NCBI GenBank assembly: GCA_026008535.1
Contig: BRKX01000004.1
Coordinates: 13,417,501 to 13,481,500 of the forward strand
Direction of reading: 5' to 3'
DNA length: 64,000 nt
DNA from: Perilla frutescens
Taxonomy: Eukaryota; Streptophyta; Magnoliopsida; Lamiales; Lamiaceae
Made by a program: the position numbers and the translations under genes
Part shown: in pieces, positions 33,651 to 45,898 of the stretch
Layout of the letters: each line of letters starts with the position of its first letter
Position numbering within the stretch: position 1 is the stretch's first letter
Notes under the pieces: generated by a model
Told to the model about the DNA's origin: nothing
Databases searched by the model: none
The model's input: the letters and a program-made list of their open reading frames with translations, nothing else

Positions 33651-34430
33651 TAGAAGTTCAGGATAGAACTTCACATGGAGTTTTAGATCTTTTTCATATG
33701 GATCTAATGGGACCTATGACAGTTAAAAGCTATGGAGGGAAAAAGTATGTCTTGTCCATGTTGATGATTTCTTAAGATTCACTTGGGTAGATTTTCTAAG
33801 AGACAAAAATAAGGCATTCATGGCATTCAAGAAGCTAGTCTGCAAGATCACTGTTGAAAAGAATCTACATGTTGTAAGAATTCGAAGTGATCATGGAAAA
33901 TAATTTGAGAATCAGTCATTCGATGACTTTTGCACTGAAAATGGGATTAGCCATGAGTATTCTACACCAAATACTCTATAACAGAATGGAGTGGTAGAGA
34001 GGAATAATAGAACATAGCAGGAGATGGATAGAATAATAATTTCTGCTAAAGGAATTGCTTCAATATTTTGGGCAAAAGCTATCAACACAGAATGTCACAT
34101 TAGCAATCGTATTCATCCCAGACCAGGTACTCTTACTACTCCATATGAAATCTAGCATGAGAAGAAACCAACTATGAAGTACTTCCATGTCTTTGGAACT
34201 ACCTGTTACATCTTGAATGGTAGAGGGTATCTCAATAAGATGAACAATCATGGAATAGAATTTATTTTTTTAGGATATTCCAGAAATAGTAAATCATACA
34301 GGACTTATAATAGGAAAACCAAGGTTATTATTAAGTTTGTTAGTGTCAGATTTGATAATTAGTATGATACTACAAGTTCTATAAAAGATGATGTACATAC
34401 AGATATGTTTAGACATTCTGGTGTATATTC
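33650..34430 (+). pseudogene. Copia-H integrase (broken)
   Basis: Shows LDLFHMDLMGPMTVKSYGGKKYVL (first Asp), a frameshift at about 33770 into the FTWVDFLRDKNKAF block, VRIRSDHGK (second Asp) followed by a stop, NGISHEYSTPN and QNGVVERNNRT (Glu). Then a 62-codon open block from 34174 (MKYFHVFGTTCYILNG, IEFIFLGYSRNSKSYRTYNRKT). Order and motifs are those of copia integrase, with at least four stops or frameshifts. Confidence 0.82.
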
Positions 34431-34599
34431 TGACTCATAAAGTGAAGAAGAAGATCAGAGTGTAACTCAAAAAAAGCCCGCACAATCATCAAAGATCATC
34501 CCAGTATTGAAGTTATTGGTGATATTAATGAAGGAAGAATCACTAGAGTGAAGTAGACTCAGAAAGAGATTACATGAAGATATATCTAATGTCTATTTC

Positions 34600-35134
34600 A
34601 CATCAAAGATAGAGCTAAAAAATGTTCGAGAAGCTCTGGAGGATGCTTACTAGATTGAAGCAATCAAGGAGGAATTACTTCAATTTAAGAAGAATGATGT
34701 TTGGGATTTACTACAGAAACCTGAAGGAGTGAATATTGTAGGGACAAAGTGAATATTCAAGAATAAAACAAATGAATCTGGGAATATTATAAAGAATAAA
34801 GTAAGATTAGTTGCTCAAGGATATTCATAGATTGAAGGGACAGACTTTGATGAGATGTTTGCTCATGTTACAAGAATTAAATTAGCAAGATTACTTCTTG
34901 CCATGACCTACATGATGAAATTCAAGCTCTATAAGATGGATGTCAAGAGTGCTTTTATGAATGGATTTCTGAATAAAGATGTGTATGTTGCACAACTAAA
35001 AGGATTTGAAGATCCACACTTTCCAGATCATCTTTACAGACTCAAGAAAGCTTTGTATGGTTTGAAACAAGCTCATTGGGCTTGATATGAGACACTGGCA
35101 TCATAGCTAGTCAACAAAGGATACAATAGAGGAG
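34600..35134 (+). pseudogene. Copia-H reverse transcriptase, N-terminal part
   Basis: Begins near KNVREALEDAY, then KEELLQFKKNDVW, VRLVAQGYS, FDEMFAHVTRIKLARLLLA, MDVKSAFMNGFLNKDVYV and LYRLKKALYGLKQAHWA (usually KQAPRAW). It is cut at NKGYNRGG by Copia-2 and continues at 44503. Several stops. Confidence 0.84.
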
Positions 35135-35139
35135 GAGAT

Positions 35140-36575
35140 TGTTAGTTTTGTATACTAGAAGACTTGTCTTTGTATACTTTTCTGATGATATGATGATATG
35201 AAATGAAAGTTATTGCAGTCACTGTTTGCATTTAGATTATGTTCTATAATTGTTTTATGCAATGTTCCATATACTTACATTGTAGATGATATGGTGTGGG
35301 GAGTCACACGGTAAGATCGTATCATTAGAACCTTGTAATGTATTAAAGAGCTCACGGCCTAGATGGTCCTGAACGCACCATCGGTACACCGTAGAATAAT
35401 CTGATAAGTTAGTTTATCTTGACTAACTGATTATTCTACTACACTAGTTAGTGTATTGAGGAGGATCACGATAGGATACTATTCTCTGTCTCTGACCCAG
35501 TTACTGAGAGAATAAAGATCCACAGAGTTCGGGTTCTGAACTCATGTGATATTGGCGAGCATATGTGTGTGTTGTTTATTACTTTGATTTATCAATGAAT
35601 GAGATCTTTTCGTAGATCGTATTCGATATCTTGGGTAATAACAATGTATACATGATGTCTCGAGCAGTATGCATGAGCACCGTGTCCTGGTCCGCCAGCT
35701 TGATGATGTTCTCTTGAGGAAGCACAAGTTCATGTTGAAACCCTGCAGGTGGAATTTATTCCGTACATGAATAAAGCTTGTGTGATACTACTCAAGGTTT
35801 TAGATGTTAATTAATTATAGTTGTCAGAGGCTTACATAATTAATTAATGAACATTATATCTTAAACACGGGGAATGGCTGGACTAAAGGAGAAAGCATAT
35901 TCGTAAATATGTATTAAATTGGTAGGTCAGTTTTACTTTTTTAGTAGAATAAAAGTAAAACTTAATTTATTTAATTATATCCTAAGTTTATTGGATATTG
36001 GATATTAAATAAATTAGTGGGCCAATTTAATATTCTTCTAGATCCCTGTTGTAGCCCAATTGACTGATAGTGGACTGGATATTGAACTTGAGATAGAGGC
36101 CCAAACTAGTAGGGTTTGGAGATCTAATTTTCGCCCCCCTCCCTATAAATAGGGGAAGGGGGGGCGAAATTCACACATTATAATTCAGCCCCTCTTTGTC
36201 TCTCAAAGTTATCCATAGATTTCACAACTCTATCTAGTAGATTTCAGCCCACTCTGAATCTAGATACAGTCCGGGAATATAACAGAAGATCTTGGAGTAG
36301 AATTTGTGGTGGTCGATTTTTGAGCTAGGTGGCGCCTGTCACAATATTCATTCAACAGCAAGATTAGATCTTTAATCTTGTCCACAGACCGTCTATCGAT
36401 TTGTAAGTAGATTCGTTTCTATGTCTTCCGCTTTATTAGATTCGAATCTGCTTTGCATGCTTTTTCTATAGACTGTGATAAACATGCATGTTACATAAAA
36501 TTATGATTTGCATGAACACGGATTAATGAACAACCAAATGGTCCTGCGGTGGTTTAATTCGAAAAAACCCCAACA
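35140..36575 (+). repeat. Copia-2 5' LTR
   Basis: TGTTAGTTTTGTATACTAG...AAAAACCCCAACA. It includes a TATA box inside an inverted repeat (36126-36172). Confidence 0.93.
36126..36172 (+). promoter_or_regulatory. TATA box of Copia-2 within a GC-rich inverted repeat
   Basis: AATTTTCGCCCCCCTCC lies left of CTATAAATAG and GGGGAAGGGGGGGCGAAATT lies right: near-perfect inverted arms of about 20 bases with the TATA box at the tip. The 3' LTR copy (44051-44099) has one arm changed to GGGGTGAAATT. The arrangement recurs in the other copia LTRs here with different arm sequences. Confidence 0.7.
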
Positions 36576-36578
36576 ACC

Positions 36579-36589
36579 GGTATCAGAGC
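36579..36589 (+). other. Primer-binding site of Copia-2
   Basis: GGTATCAGAGC three bases after the LTR; the first base of the usual TGGTATCAGAGC is C here. Complementary to initiator tRNA-Met. Confidence 0.75.
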
Positions 36590-39039
36590 GGGTTTTGGCA
36601 CTGTTCTAGGATTAATCCGAGCATAAATTCGAATTGCATAATTAAATTTGATGATGAATTTATGGTGTTTAAATTTTCAGATTTAATTGGCTATGTATTT
36701 CGATTTTATGGTATTCAAAACTTGGAAGAATTTTTGATGTAGAATTCGAAAATTCTAGTTTTGACTGGTTAAAAATTTTCGATGATTATGGATATAGATT
36801 TGGAATGATATTTGATGTTCTTCAAATTTCCAGATTTATTTTTTCATAATTTTCGAAAATTTAGTTGTCAAAATTTTCGAATTTTGATGTTCTAAAATTC
36901 CCTAATTTTTTGTCTAAATTTTCGGTCACTATAATTAAAATTTGGATGATGTTTTGATCAAGATCAAATTTCCAGATTTAATTGGGATGTGGTTCGAAAA
37001 TTTAGAGTGGTTAGAATTGGATTTGGTGATTTTTGATGTATATCAAAAGTTGCCTAATTCTAATCAAGATAGGTTTGAAATTAGAATTTTAAATTTGGTA
37101 ATTTTTGAAGTGGATCAAAATTTTCAGATTTTAATTCTTGTAATTTTCGAAACCTATAACTATATTATTTGGAATTGTTTTTTGATTAATGTCAAAATTT
37201 CCAAATGTAAAATATAGGTATTTTTCGTTTTTAATAAATTAATTTGGATAAGATTTTGATGAAAATCAAATTTTCAGATTTATTTATTAAGGTAGATCGA
37301 AAATTATGGATGTTGGTGAAGATTTGATATTATTTGATGTATATCTTAATTTACCTAATTTTAATCTAGATAGATTTGAAAATAGAATTTTAAATTTGGA
37401 AGAATTTGAAGTGGATCAAATTTCCAGATTTATGATTCTTGTAATTTTCGAATTTTATGGATTAAAAAATTGGATAAGGTGATTTTGGATATATCAAAAT
37501 CCAATTGTGATAAGATTTTAAATTTGGATAAGTTTTGGAAGATTTTGGATTGGAATCAAATCTTCAAACTTTATCCTAGAAGATTTAGATTCTTATGAAT
37601 AATATTTGGATTAGATTTTTGATTTATATCAATATATCCAATTATTATTTAATTAGGGTGGTTAGAAAATATTAAATAAATTTGGTGGATAATTATTAAT
37701 AATTTCCAGATTTATTTTGATGATATTTTCGAAATATACAAGATTTAAATTGGTGGATAATTATTTTAATTTCTAATTTTTATCTTGTGGATAATATCGA
37801 ATTAATTAATTGTAAAATTTGATTATTATTTAATATTCATGCATAGATATCATATGTTATTTTATGTGGATCATATAATACATGATTGTTGGTTTTGTAG
37901 ACTGTGTTTGTTTGCAGGTTTACCAACTATCATGGCTCATTTATTTTATGTGATGTATGTTTATGTTGAATGAATGTTTGGCCGTATGCCGATTTGGCTA
38001 CGTGATTTTAATCCATGAGAAAATCCATGGATTAGGTCTAGGTTTTATTTTACGTTGTTTTAATGTAATAGATATAAAGTTGTTAGACGAGTTTTTGAGT
38101 TGTAATTTTTATTCTAGCAATATTAGATTTTTTCCTTTTGGAATAGACAGTCTGTATTGAATAAAGATCAGAGATCAACTCAAAAGAAGGAAAGTGGTTC
38201 AGCACCAAAAAGGAAGGTTCACCGGTTCACGTCCCGAAACCCTAAATGGAGCTAGGATTTTCGGCGAGGCGCGGTGAAGGGGCGGCAGTTCCTAGCATGA
38301 TTCCGGAGCTGACTTTCCAGTTTTATCTCATCGATCAACATGAGATATAAGCCATGATAGTTGGAATATTACTGTTGCTTATTATGTTGAAGCATGCAAT
38401 GGATGTTTATCATTTTATTTTATGTTTTGCATGTTCGATAATGGGATAAAATGAAACCTCAAACATAAATAACTAAGTGGGAGAGATTCATACCAAAGTA
38501 TGTAGAAATCTCATACGGTCTCCATTAATATCTGGTTTAATTGAGAAGTGATGGGCATGTGCGTTGACATCGGTCTTCCTCCATATCGGATGTGTTATAT
38601 CACAAATTTCTCTAGAAATTAAATCTCCTAAAAGGATAGTTGTAGAACACTATTAGAACTAACTGACTCCTCTATCTGGAGCAGTTAAATTCGAGTAGTG
38701 ATCTTGGTGCGAAGATAATGGTGTGCACACTTAGATGTAATTTATTGATAAACGTCCACACGATCGTGGCTTATCAGTTAGATGATTACATGACCGTGTT
38801 TATCATCCGGCTATTAATTTGCTTGTTGTAAGGAAACTTAACTGGAGGCAAATTAAAGGTTTAACCTATTTAAGAATGGATTTTATAAAAGTCCACACTA
38901 TCGTGGCTTATGAAAGACATTTTTAAAGTGTCGGTGGAAAAGTATATAATTTTTATTAGGCTTTCGATTACATACTGTTTATCCTAAACTTGTTATGTGA
39001 CTGTACTGCATGTTTAATTTCAGTTATTTCATATCATCA
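36590..39039 (+). other. Long AT-rich leader of Copia-2 with degenerate repeats
   Basis: A 2.4-kb non-coding leader. From about 36640 to 37800 it consists of many loosely similar 50-70-base units of the form ATTTGG..TTTTTGAT..ATCAAAATTTCCAGATTTAATT, each with a short TTGAT/ATCAA inverted pair. From 37900 on it is less repetitive and alignable with the leaders of Copia-3 and Copia-4, including ATCCATGAGAAAATCCATGG and GTCCAC..GTGGCTTAT repeats (38750-38920). It ends TGCATGTTTAATTTCAG (39007-39023), which looks like a splice acceptor 16 bases before the gag ATG. Confidence 0.65.
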
Positions 39040-39645
39040 ATGGCACTCTCCAATCTGTCCTCAATCCTCAAAGAAAACAAACTTGTCGGTGAAAACTATA
39101 ATGACTGGATTCGTAACCTTAACTTAGTTCTTGTTGCTAAGGGACACAACTTTGTACTTGAAGAGGTTTGTCCTCAGACGCCAGATGAGGATTCTGACGA
39201 AGCCCAAAAGGTTGCATATGATAAGTGGGTTAGGTCTAATGAGATAGCGCGCTGTTACATCTTGGCATCTATGTCAAGTATGTTGCAACATCAGCATGAG
39301 CCTATAAAAACCGCTTATGATATCATGTACAATCTTAGGCAGCTATTCGGTCATCAGAACCGCTCGGCACGCCATTTGGCAATGAAGAAACTTATGGATG
39401 CGAGAATGTCTGACTCCACACCTGTCAGGGATCACGTTCTCATGATGATGGGGTATTTATCTGAGATCGAGACCTTGGGTGGAGAGCTAGATGGCGATTC
39501 TCAAATCGACATTGTTCTTCATAGCTTGTCCTCGAAGTTTGAGCAGTTCAGGCTGAATTTTAACATGATTAAAAGGGATGTCAGCCTGACTGAACTGCTC
39601 ATAGATCTTCAGGCGGCTGAATTGCTCCAAAAAGAGCAATCCTGA
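39040..39645 (+). pseudogene. Copia-2 gag
   Basis: Capsid protein. I chose the ATG at 39040 (MALSNLSSILKENKLVGENY) rather than the in-frame ATG at 39010, because the same MALSN/MELSN start follows the acceptor-like sequence in Copia-3 and Copia-4. Gag motifs: NYNDWIRNLNLVL, AYDIMYNLRQLFG, TPVRDHVLMMMGYLSEIETLGG, DIVLHSLSSKFEQFRLNFNM. A frameshift near 39640 ends the frame; the zinc-knuckle part follows in another frame. Otherwise intact. Confidence 0.85.
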
Positions 39646-41430
39646 GGCCCACATAGCTGAAAAAGGAGCGTCTTCTTCTGGTGGAAAAAGGAAGAAGAGA
39701 AACGCACCTAAGAAGGCTGCAGATGAGGCGCCTAAGGTGAAGAAGCCAAAGGCAAAGATTCCTCCCGAGGAATTCAAGTCGAAGACTAAGTGCTTCAAGT
39801 GCGGCCAACCAGGTCACTGGAAGGCGGCGTGTCCAAATAAGAAGAAGAAGAGAGGTACATCTCACACTCTGGTTGTGGAAACATGTTTAGCAACTTGTTC
39901 TACCCAGTTATGGGTAGTAGATACTGGAGCTACTGATCATGTTTGCATGTCTTTACAGGGGTTCCTGGTAAAAAGACAGTTGAGTGAGGACGAGATCACC
40001 GTCTACATGGGCAATGCTACGAGAGTGGCGGTTGTTGCAGTGGGAGACATTGTTTTACCTTTCAGTAGTGATAGAACTTTGGTTTTGAAAGATTTTCTTT
40101 ATGTGCCTGGTTTTAGGCGAAACTTGATTTCAGTTTCTAAATTGATTATGGATGGATATTCTGTTTCTTTTGATAACAAAGTAGTTATCTTTAGTGGTAA
40201 ACATTTTATCTGTTCTGGCACATTAGATGGACACTTATACTTTCCTAAACCAACTGAAAACACTACGCAAAGACAACTGTTGAATACATCTAACATAAAC
40301 CCTAACAAGAGAAAAGAACCTTCTGAATTGAATCAAACCTATCTTGGGCATCTAAGGCTAGGTCACATTAACCTTAAGAGGATACAAAGGCTTGTAAACG
40401 ATGGACCATTGTCTTCTTTGGTACTGGAATCGTTTCCTTTGTGTGAATCCTGTTTGGAAGGTAAAATGACCAAGCGTCCTTTCCAGTCAAAAGGAAATAG
40501 ATCCAAAGGTCAATTAGATTTGATTCACTCTGACCTATGCGGCCCTATGTCAATTCAAGCTCGAGGAGGGTTCGAGTATTTCATCACTCTCATTGATGAT
40601 TACTCTAGATACGGTTATATCTACCTGTTACGTCGCAAGTCTGAATGCTTTGAGAAATTCAAAGAGTTTAAGGCGGAAGCAGAGAAACGAACAGGCAGAA
40701 GTATCAAGTCACTACATTCCGATCGTGGTGGCGAATACCTCTCAAGCGAATTTAGGGATTACATGGCAGAGAGTGGGATTACATCCCAGTTGACTGCGTC
40801 TGGAACGCCACAGTAGAATGGCGTGGCAGAAAGAAGGAATCGTACATTGTTAGAGATGGTTAGATCGATGATGAGTTATTCTGAGTTGCCTATTTCGTTC
40901 TGGGGATATGCCCTAGAAACAGCAGCCTATATTCTTAACTTGGTTCCATCGAAATCAGTTCCTGCTACACCTACAGAACTATGGACTGGATGAAAGCCCA
41001 GTTTGAACCATATTCGGATGTGGGGTAGCCCAGCACACGTGTTGGACAAGGAAGCTGATAAGCTGGCTCCTTGTACTGATGTAAGGCTATTCGTTGGATA
41101 TCCTAGATGAACGAAAGGTGGTTTGTTTTATAGTCCTAAGGATCAGAAGATCATTGTTAGCACCAATGCTCAATTCTTAGAGGAAGACTATGTCATAAAC
41201 CACAAACCAAGGAGTCACATCATCCTTGAGGAATTAAGGGGTGGATCGAATCCTACACCGGTTGTACAAGAAGAGGAACCACCAAACACTGCACAACGTG
41301 TCACAGAAGTACAGGAACTGCCTCGTCGCAGTGGGAGGGTTGTACGCCAACCTGATAGATTCATTGGTCTGGAAGAGGCTTCAGATTTCCCAGAGGATCT
41401 CAATGAATTGGATCCCGGACCTATGACGAG
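39646..41430 (+). pseudogene. Copia-2 zinc knuckle, protease and integrase
   Basis: One frame (open from 39737) with CFKCGQPGHWKAAC (complete CCHC), protease VVDTGATDHVC (about 39915), NLISVSKLIMDGY, pre-integrase HLRLGHINLKR..CESCLEGKM, and integrase IHSDLCGPM, LHSDRGGEYLSSEF and NGVAERRNRTLLEM. Stops: TAG 40814-40816 (TPQ*NGVAE, replacing a Gln), TGA 40991-40993 and TGA 41108-41110. The integrase tail continues to WGSPAHVLDKEADKLAP and RRSGRVVRQPDRF before a frameshift at about 41430. Confidence 0.88.
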
Positions 41431-42990
41431 GCAATTCGAGATAAAGATGAAGATTCTTGGAAAACTGCAATGGAGTCTGAGATTGGATCTATGGATTACA
41501 ATCAAGTCTGGGAACTTGTAGAACCACTAGATGGGGTAAAACCCATTGGCTGTAAGTGGGTCTACAAGCGCAAGAGAGGATCTGATGGGAAGGTTGAAAC
41601 CTTCAAAGCTAGATTGGTGGCAAAAGAGTATACTCAGAAAGAAGGGATCGATTATGAGGAAACCTTTTCGCCGGTAGCCATGCTTAAGTCAATCCGGATT
41701 CTTTTGTTTATTGCCGCTCATTTGGATTATGAGATCTGGCAGATGGATGTCAAGACGGCTTTCCTAAACGGAAGTCTTGAGGAAAACATTCACATGAAAC
41801 AACCAGAGGGATTCATTGTTAAGGGCCAAGAGCATTTGGTGTGTAAGCTTAAGAGATCCATTTATGGACTTAAGCAGGCATCGAGGTCTTGGAACATCCG
41901 ATTTGACGAGGTTATCCAGTCATATGGATTCGTGCAAAGTCCGAATGAGAGCTATGTGTACAAGAAATGTGATGGAAATGTGGTGGCATTCCTCGTACTT
42001 TATGTTGATGACATCTTGCTTATTGGAAACAGTAAGAAGGTGTTGTCAAACATTAGGGTGTGGTTGTCCGAGCAGTTCGATATGAAGGATCTGGGTGAAG
42101 CCGGACATGTCCTTGGCATCAAGATCATCCGTGATCGCCAGAAAATGATGTTATGTCTGTCCCAGATGACTTATATCGATACAGTGCTAGCTAGATTTGG
42201 CATGCAAGATTCCAAGAAAGGTTTTATACCTTACAGGCATGGAATTCATCTATCCAAGGAAATGTGTCCCCAAACACAGTCTGAGATAGAGGAAATAAAG
42301 AAAGTACCATATGTTTCGGCTGTGAGAAGTTTGATGTATGCTATGCTATGCACTAGGCCTGATATATGCTATGCCGTTGGCATGGTAAGCAGATATCAGT
42401 CTAACCCTGGACAAGGTCACTGGACTGCGGTCAAAAACATTCTTAAGTACCTTAAACGGACTCGAGACTACATGTTGGTTTTTCGCTCTGATAGTCTAGT
42501 ACCTTTGGGTTACACGGACTCAGATTTTCAATCCGACAAAGATCAAAGTAAGTCTACCTCGGACTATGTGTTTACATTAGGAGGTGGAACCATCGCATGG
42601 AGGAGCATTAAGCAGAAATGCATTGCGGATTCCACCATGGAAGCTGAGTATGTAGCTGCCTCTGAGGCTGCAAAAGAGACTGTCTGGCTCCGCGGGTTCC
42701 TAGCGGGCTTGGGCATGGTTCCTGATTTGCCTAAGACAATCACGATATACTGTGATAACTCTGGTGCAGTGGCAAATTCGAAGGAACCCAGAGCTCACAA
42801 GGCAAGTAAACACATAGAGAGAAAGTACCATCTTATATGAGAAATCGTTAAGAGAGGAGATGTGGCAGTGGTCAAGATTGCATCGAAGGACAACCTGGTT
42901 GATCCATTCACGAAGAGCCTGGCGGCTAAGACCTTTGATGGTCATGTGGAGAAAATGGAAGTGAGATGCAGACCTAGGGATGCATTTTGA
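41431..42990 (+). pseudogene. Copia-2 reverse transcriptase and RNase H
   Basis: Frame 41470-42840 is nearly intact (456 codons): WVYKRKRGSDGKVETFKARL, ETFSPVAMLKSIR, MDVKTAFLNGSLEENIHM, LKRSIYGLKQASRSW, catalytic LYVDDILLIG (about 42000), EQFDMKDLGEA, RPDICYAVGMVSRY. RNase H: YTDSDFQSDKDQSKSTS, ADSTMEAEYVAASEA, YCDNSGAVANSKEP, HKASKHIERKYHLI, then TGA at 42838 in place of the usual Arg, and the tail REIV-equivalent to DPFTKSLAAKTF, stop at 42990. Only this one nonsense change lies in RT/RNase H. Confidence 0.9.
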
Positions 42991-43050
42991 GTTGATAGTT
43001 TTGATTGAAGAGTTAGCTAGTTATTTATTATGCTTGAAAGACATGCTTCA

Positions 43051-43066
43051 AGTATAAATGGGAGAT
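43051..43066 (+). other. Polypurine tract of Copia-2
   Basis: AGTATAAATGGGAGAT directly before the 3' LTR. The equivalent in Copia-3 is minus-strand AGTATAAGTGGGAGAC. Confidence 0.7.
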
Positions 43067-44502
43067 TGTTAGTTTTGTATACTAGAAGACTTGTCTTTGT
43101 ATACTTTTCTGATTATATGATGATATGAAATGAAAGTTATTGCAGTCACTGTTTGCATTTAGATTATGTTCTATAATTGTTTTATGCAATGTTCCATATA
43201 CTTACATTGTAGATGATATGGTGTGGGGAGTCACACGTAAGATCGTATCATTAGAACCTTGTAATGTATTAAAGAGCTCACGGCCTAGATGGTCCTGAAC
43301 ACACCATCGGTACACCGTAGAATAATCTGATAAGTTAGTTTATCTTGACTAACTGATTATTCTAGTACACTAGTTAGTGTATTGAGGAGGATCACGATAG
43401 GATACTATTCTCTGTCTCTGACCCAGTTACTGAGAGAATAAAGATCCACAGAGTTCGGATTCTGAACTCATGTGATATTGGCGAGCATATGTGTGTGTTG
43501 ATTATTACTTTGATTTATCAATGAATGAGATCTTTTCGTAGATCGAATTCGATATCTTGGGTAATAACAATGTATACATGATGTCTCGAGCAGTATGCAT
43601 GAGCACCGTGTCCTGGTGCACCAGCTTGATGATGTTCTCTTGAGGAAGCACAAGTTCATGTTGAAACACTGCAGGTGGAATTTATTCCGTACATGAATAA
43701 AGCTTGTGTGGTACTACTCAAGGTTTTAGATGTTTATTAATTATAGCTGTCACAGGCTTACATAATTAATTAATGAACATTATATCTTAAACACGGGGAA
43801 TGGCTGGACTAAAGGAGAAAGCATATTCGTAAATATGTATTAAATTGGTAGGTCAGTTTTACTTCTTTAGTGGAATAAAAGTAAAACTTAATTTATTTAA
43901 TTATATCCTAAGTTTATTGGATATTGGATATTAAATAAATTAGTGGGCCAATTTAATATTCTTCTAGATCCCTGTTGTAGTCCAATTGACTGATAGTGGA
44001 CTGGATATTGAACTTGAGATAGAGGCCCAAACCAGTAGGGTTTGGAGATCTAATTTTCGCCCCCCTCCCTATAAATAGGGGAAGGGGGGGGTGAAATTCA
44101 CACATTATAATTCAGCCCCTCTTTGTCTCTCAAAGTTATCCACAGATTTCACAACTCTATCTAGTAGATTTCAGCCCACTCTGAATCTAGATACAGTCCG
44201 GGAATACAACAGAAGATCTTGGAGTAGAATTTGTGGTGGTCGATTTTTGAGCTAGGTGGCGCCTGTCACAGTATTCATTCAACAGCAAGATTAGATATTT
44301 AATATTGTCCAGAGACCGTCTATCGATTTGTAAGTAGATTCGTTTCTATGTCTCCCGCTTTATTAGATTCGAATCTGCTTTGCATGCTTTTTGTATAGAC
44401 TGTGATAAACATGCATGTTACATAAAATTATGATTTGCATGAACACGGATTAATGAACAACCAAATGGTCCTGCGGTGGTTTAATTCGAAAAAACCCCAA
44501 CA
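43067..44502 (+). repeat. Copia-2 3' LTR
   Basis: Same length and ends as the 5' LTR; about 30 differences by hand count including an indel at CACACGTAAG and a change in the TATA-flanking inverted repeat. Confidence 0.93.
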
Positions 44503-45499
44503 GAGATGATAGAACACTATTCATCAAAAAGGATAAATCACAACGCATTATGGTTCAAGTATATGTTGATGAAGTGTTTGGCTTAGTGTCCGACAAGATG
44601 ATCAAGAACTTTATCAGGGACATGGAAACTGAGTTTTAGATGAGTTTGGTTGGGGATCTGAAGTATTTTCTTGGACTTTAGATAAAGCACTCAGATGATG
44701 GTATTTTCATCTCACAGACTAAATATGCAAGAAACTTAGTTAAAAAATTTGAATTGGAGAATTCTAAAAATTAAATGATTCCAATCAGTACCACTATAAA
44801 CATTGGAAAGGATGATGCAGGTAAACTAGTAGATCAAAATTTACACATAAGCATTATTGGAAGTCTTCTCTACTTTATTACAAGCAGACTAGATATATCC
44901 TACAGTGTAGGAGTCTATGAAAGATATCAAGAATGTTCCAAAGAAAGTCACTTAAAAGCAGTACAGAACATCATAAAGTATGTTAATGGAACTACAAACT
45001 ATGGATTGTAGTACACTTCATAAATTCAAGTCTTATTGTCTACTGTGGTGCTGATTGGGAAAGATCTCCAGATGATAGGAAAAGTACATCAGGTGCTTGT
45101 TTCTTTTTAGGAAACAATGTTATTTTCTGGTTCAGCAAGAAACAGAACAATATATCATTATCAACTGCTGAAGCCAAGTACATAGGAGTAAAAAGTAGCT
45201 CTACTCAAATAATCTGGATGATGCAGATGATGAAAGACTATGAAGTTGTTCATGATACACATATTCTATATTGTCACAATATAAGTGCTAGCAATACATC
45301 AAAGAATCATGTTCAACATTCAAAGTCAAAACATATTGATATCAGACATCACTACATCAGAGAGCTAGTTAAAGAAAAAGTATTAAGGATAGATCATCTG
45401 AACACAGAAGATCAACTTGCTGATCTATTTACCATGGTATTAGATACTACTCAGTTTGAGAAACTGAGAGAATCTCTTGGTATTTGCTTGATTCAGTAA
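44503..45499 (+). pseudogene. Copia-H RT C-terminal part and RNase H
   Basis: Continues RT after Copia-2: DRTLFIKKDKSQ, then MVQVYVDEVFG, in which the catalytic YVDD has become YVDE. Then GDLKYFLGL, KYARNLVKKFELE, an open block 44775-45011 (IGSLLYFITSRLDISYSVGV..HLKAVQNIIKYVNGT), and RNase H with frameshifts (RKSTSGAC equivalent near 45080, STAEAKY, SKHIDIRHHYIRELV). The final frame 45218-45499 ends LADLFT..LRESLGICLIQ, as in SIRE-like elements. Inactive. Confidence 0.84.
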
Positions 45500-45898
45500 A
45501 TCAAGATAAGGGGTATAAGTGTGTTTATTTCACACTTAATAGGAAAAAAATCATTCCTGCAAAAGGGGCCTGAGCATTCCTATAACTGTTCATCATAATG
45601 TACATGAACAATTTTCAAATTTCCATGTATATCTTTATCAATGGCTAATTCAGACTCAAAACGCCATCTCTGATTTTTTGGGATCTCCCTCCAATTCCAT
45701 AGTGTAACAGATACTTGAGATTACTTCTTGAATGGAGTACTCTCTTATATATAGGTATTGCCATTTAGAGAGGATCATAAGTTTTTCTCAAAATTCTGAA
45801 ATCAAGTTCTTCTTATTCTCTTTTCTGATTATCCCTCTTATTCTTTCTTTCTGTCATTGCTTTTTGATCCCTAAAGAAATCTATTCCTATTACTATCA
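45500..45898 (+). other. Copia-H region after pol, with TATA-like sequence
   Basis: Non-coding. CTCTTATATATAGG at 45743-45756 is a good TATA-like box about 150 bp before a short ATG frame. Pyrimidine-rich leader-like sequence (45790-45890) follows. The arrangement parallels the accessory promoters of Copia-1. Confidence 0.4.

Larger units (their letters stand above)
35140..44502 (+). mobile_element. Copia-2: young full-length copia element
   Basis: 9363 bp with LTRs of 1436 bp each (35140-36575 and 43067-44502), TSD GAGAT on both sides, primer site, 2.4-kb leader, gag and pol in copia order. The LTRs differ at about 30 positions by hand count, near 2%, making this the youngest dated insertion here. 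Pol is damaged by two frameshifts and four stops, so it is probably not autonomous. It lies inside the RT of Copia-H. LTRs are related to those of Copia-3 and Copia-4. Lineage within copia is uncertain; Tork-type is my guess. Confidence 0.92.
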
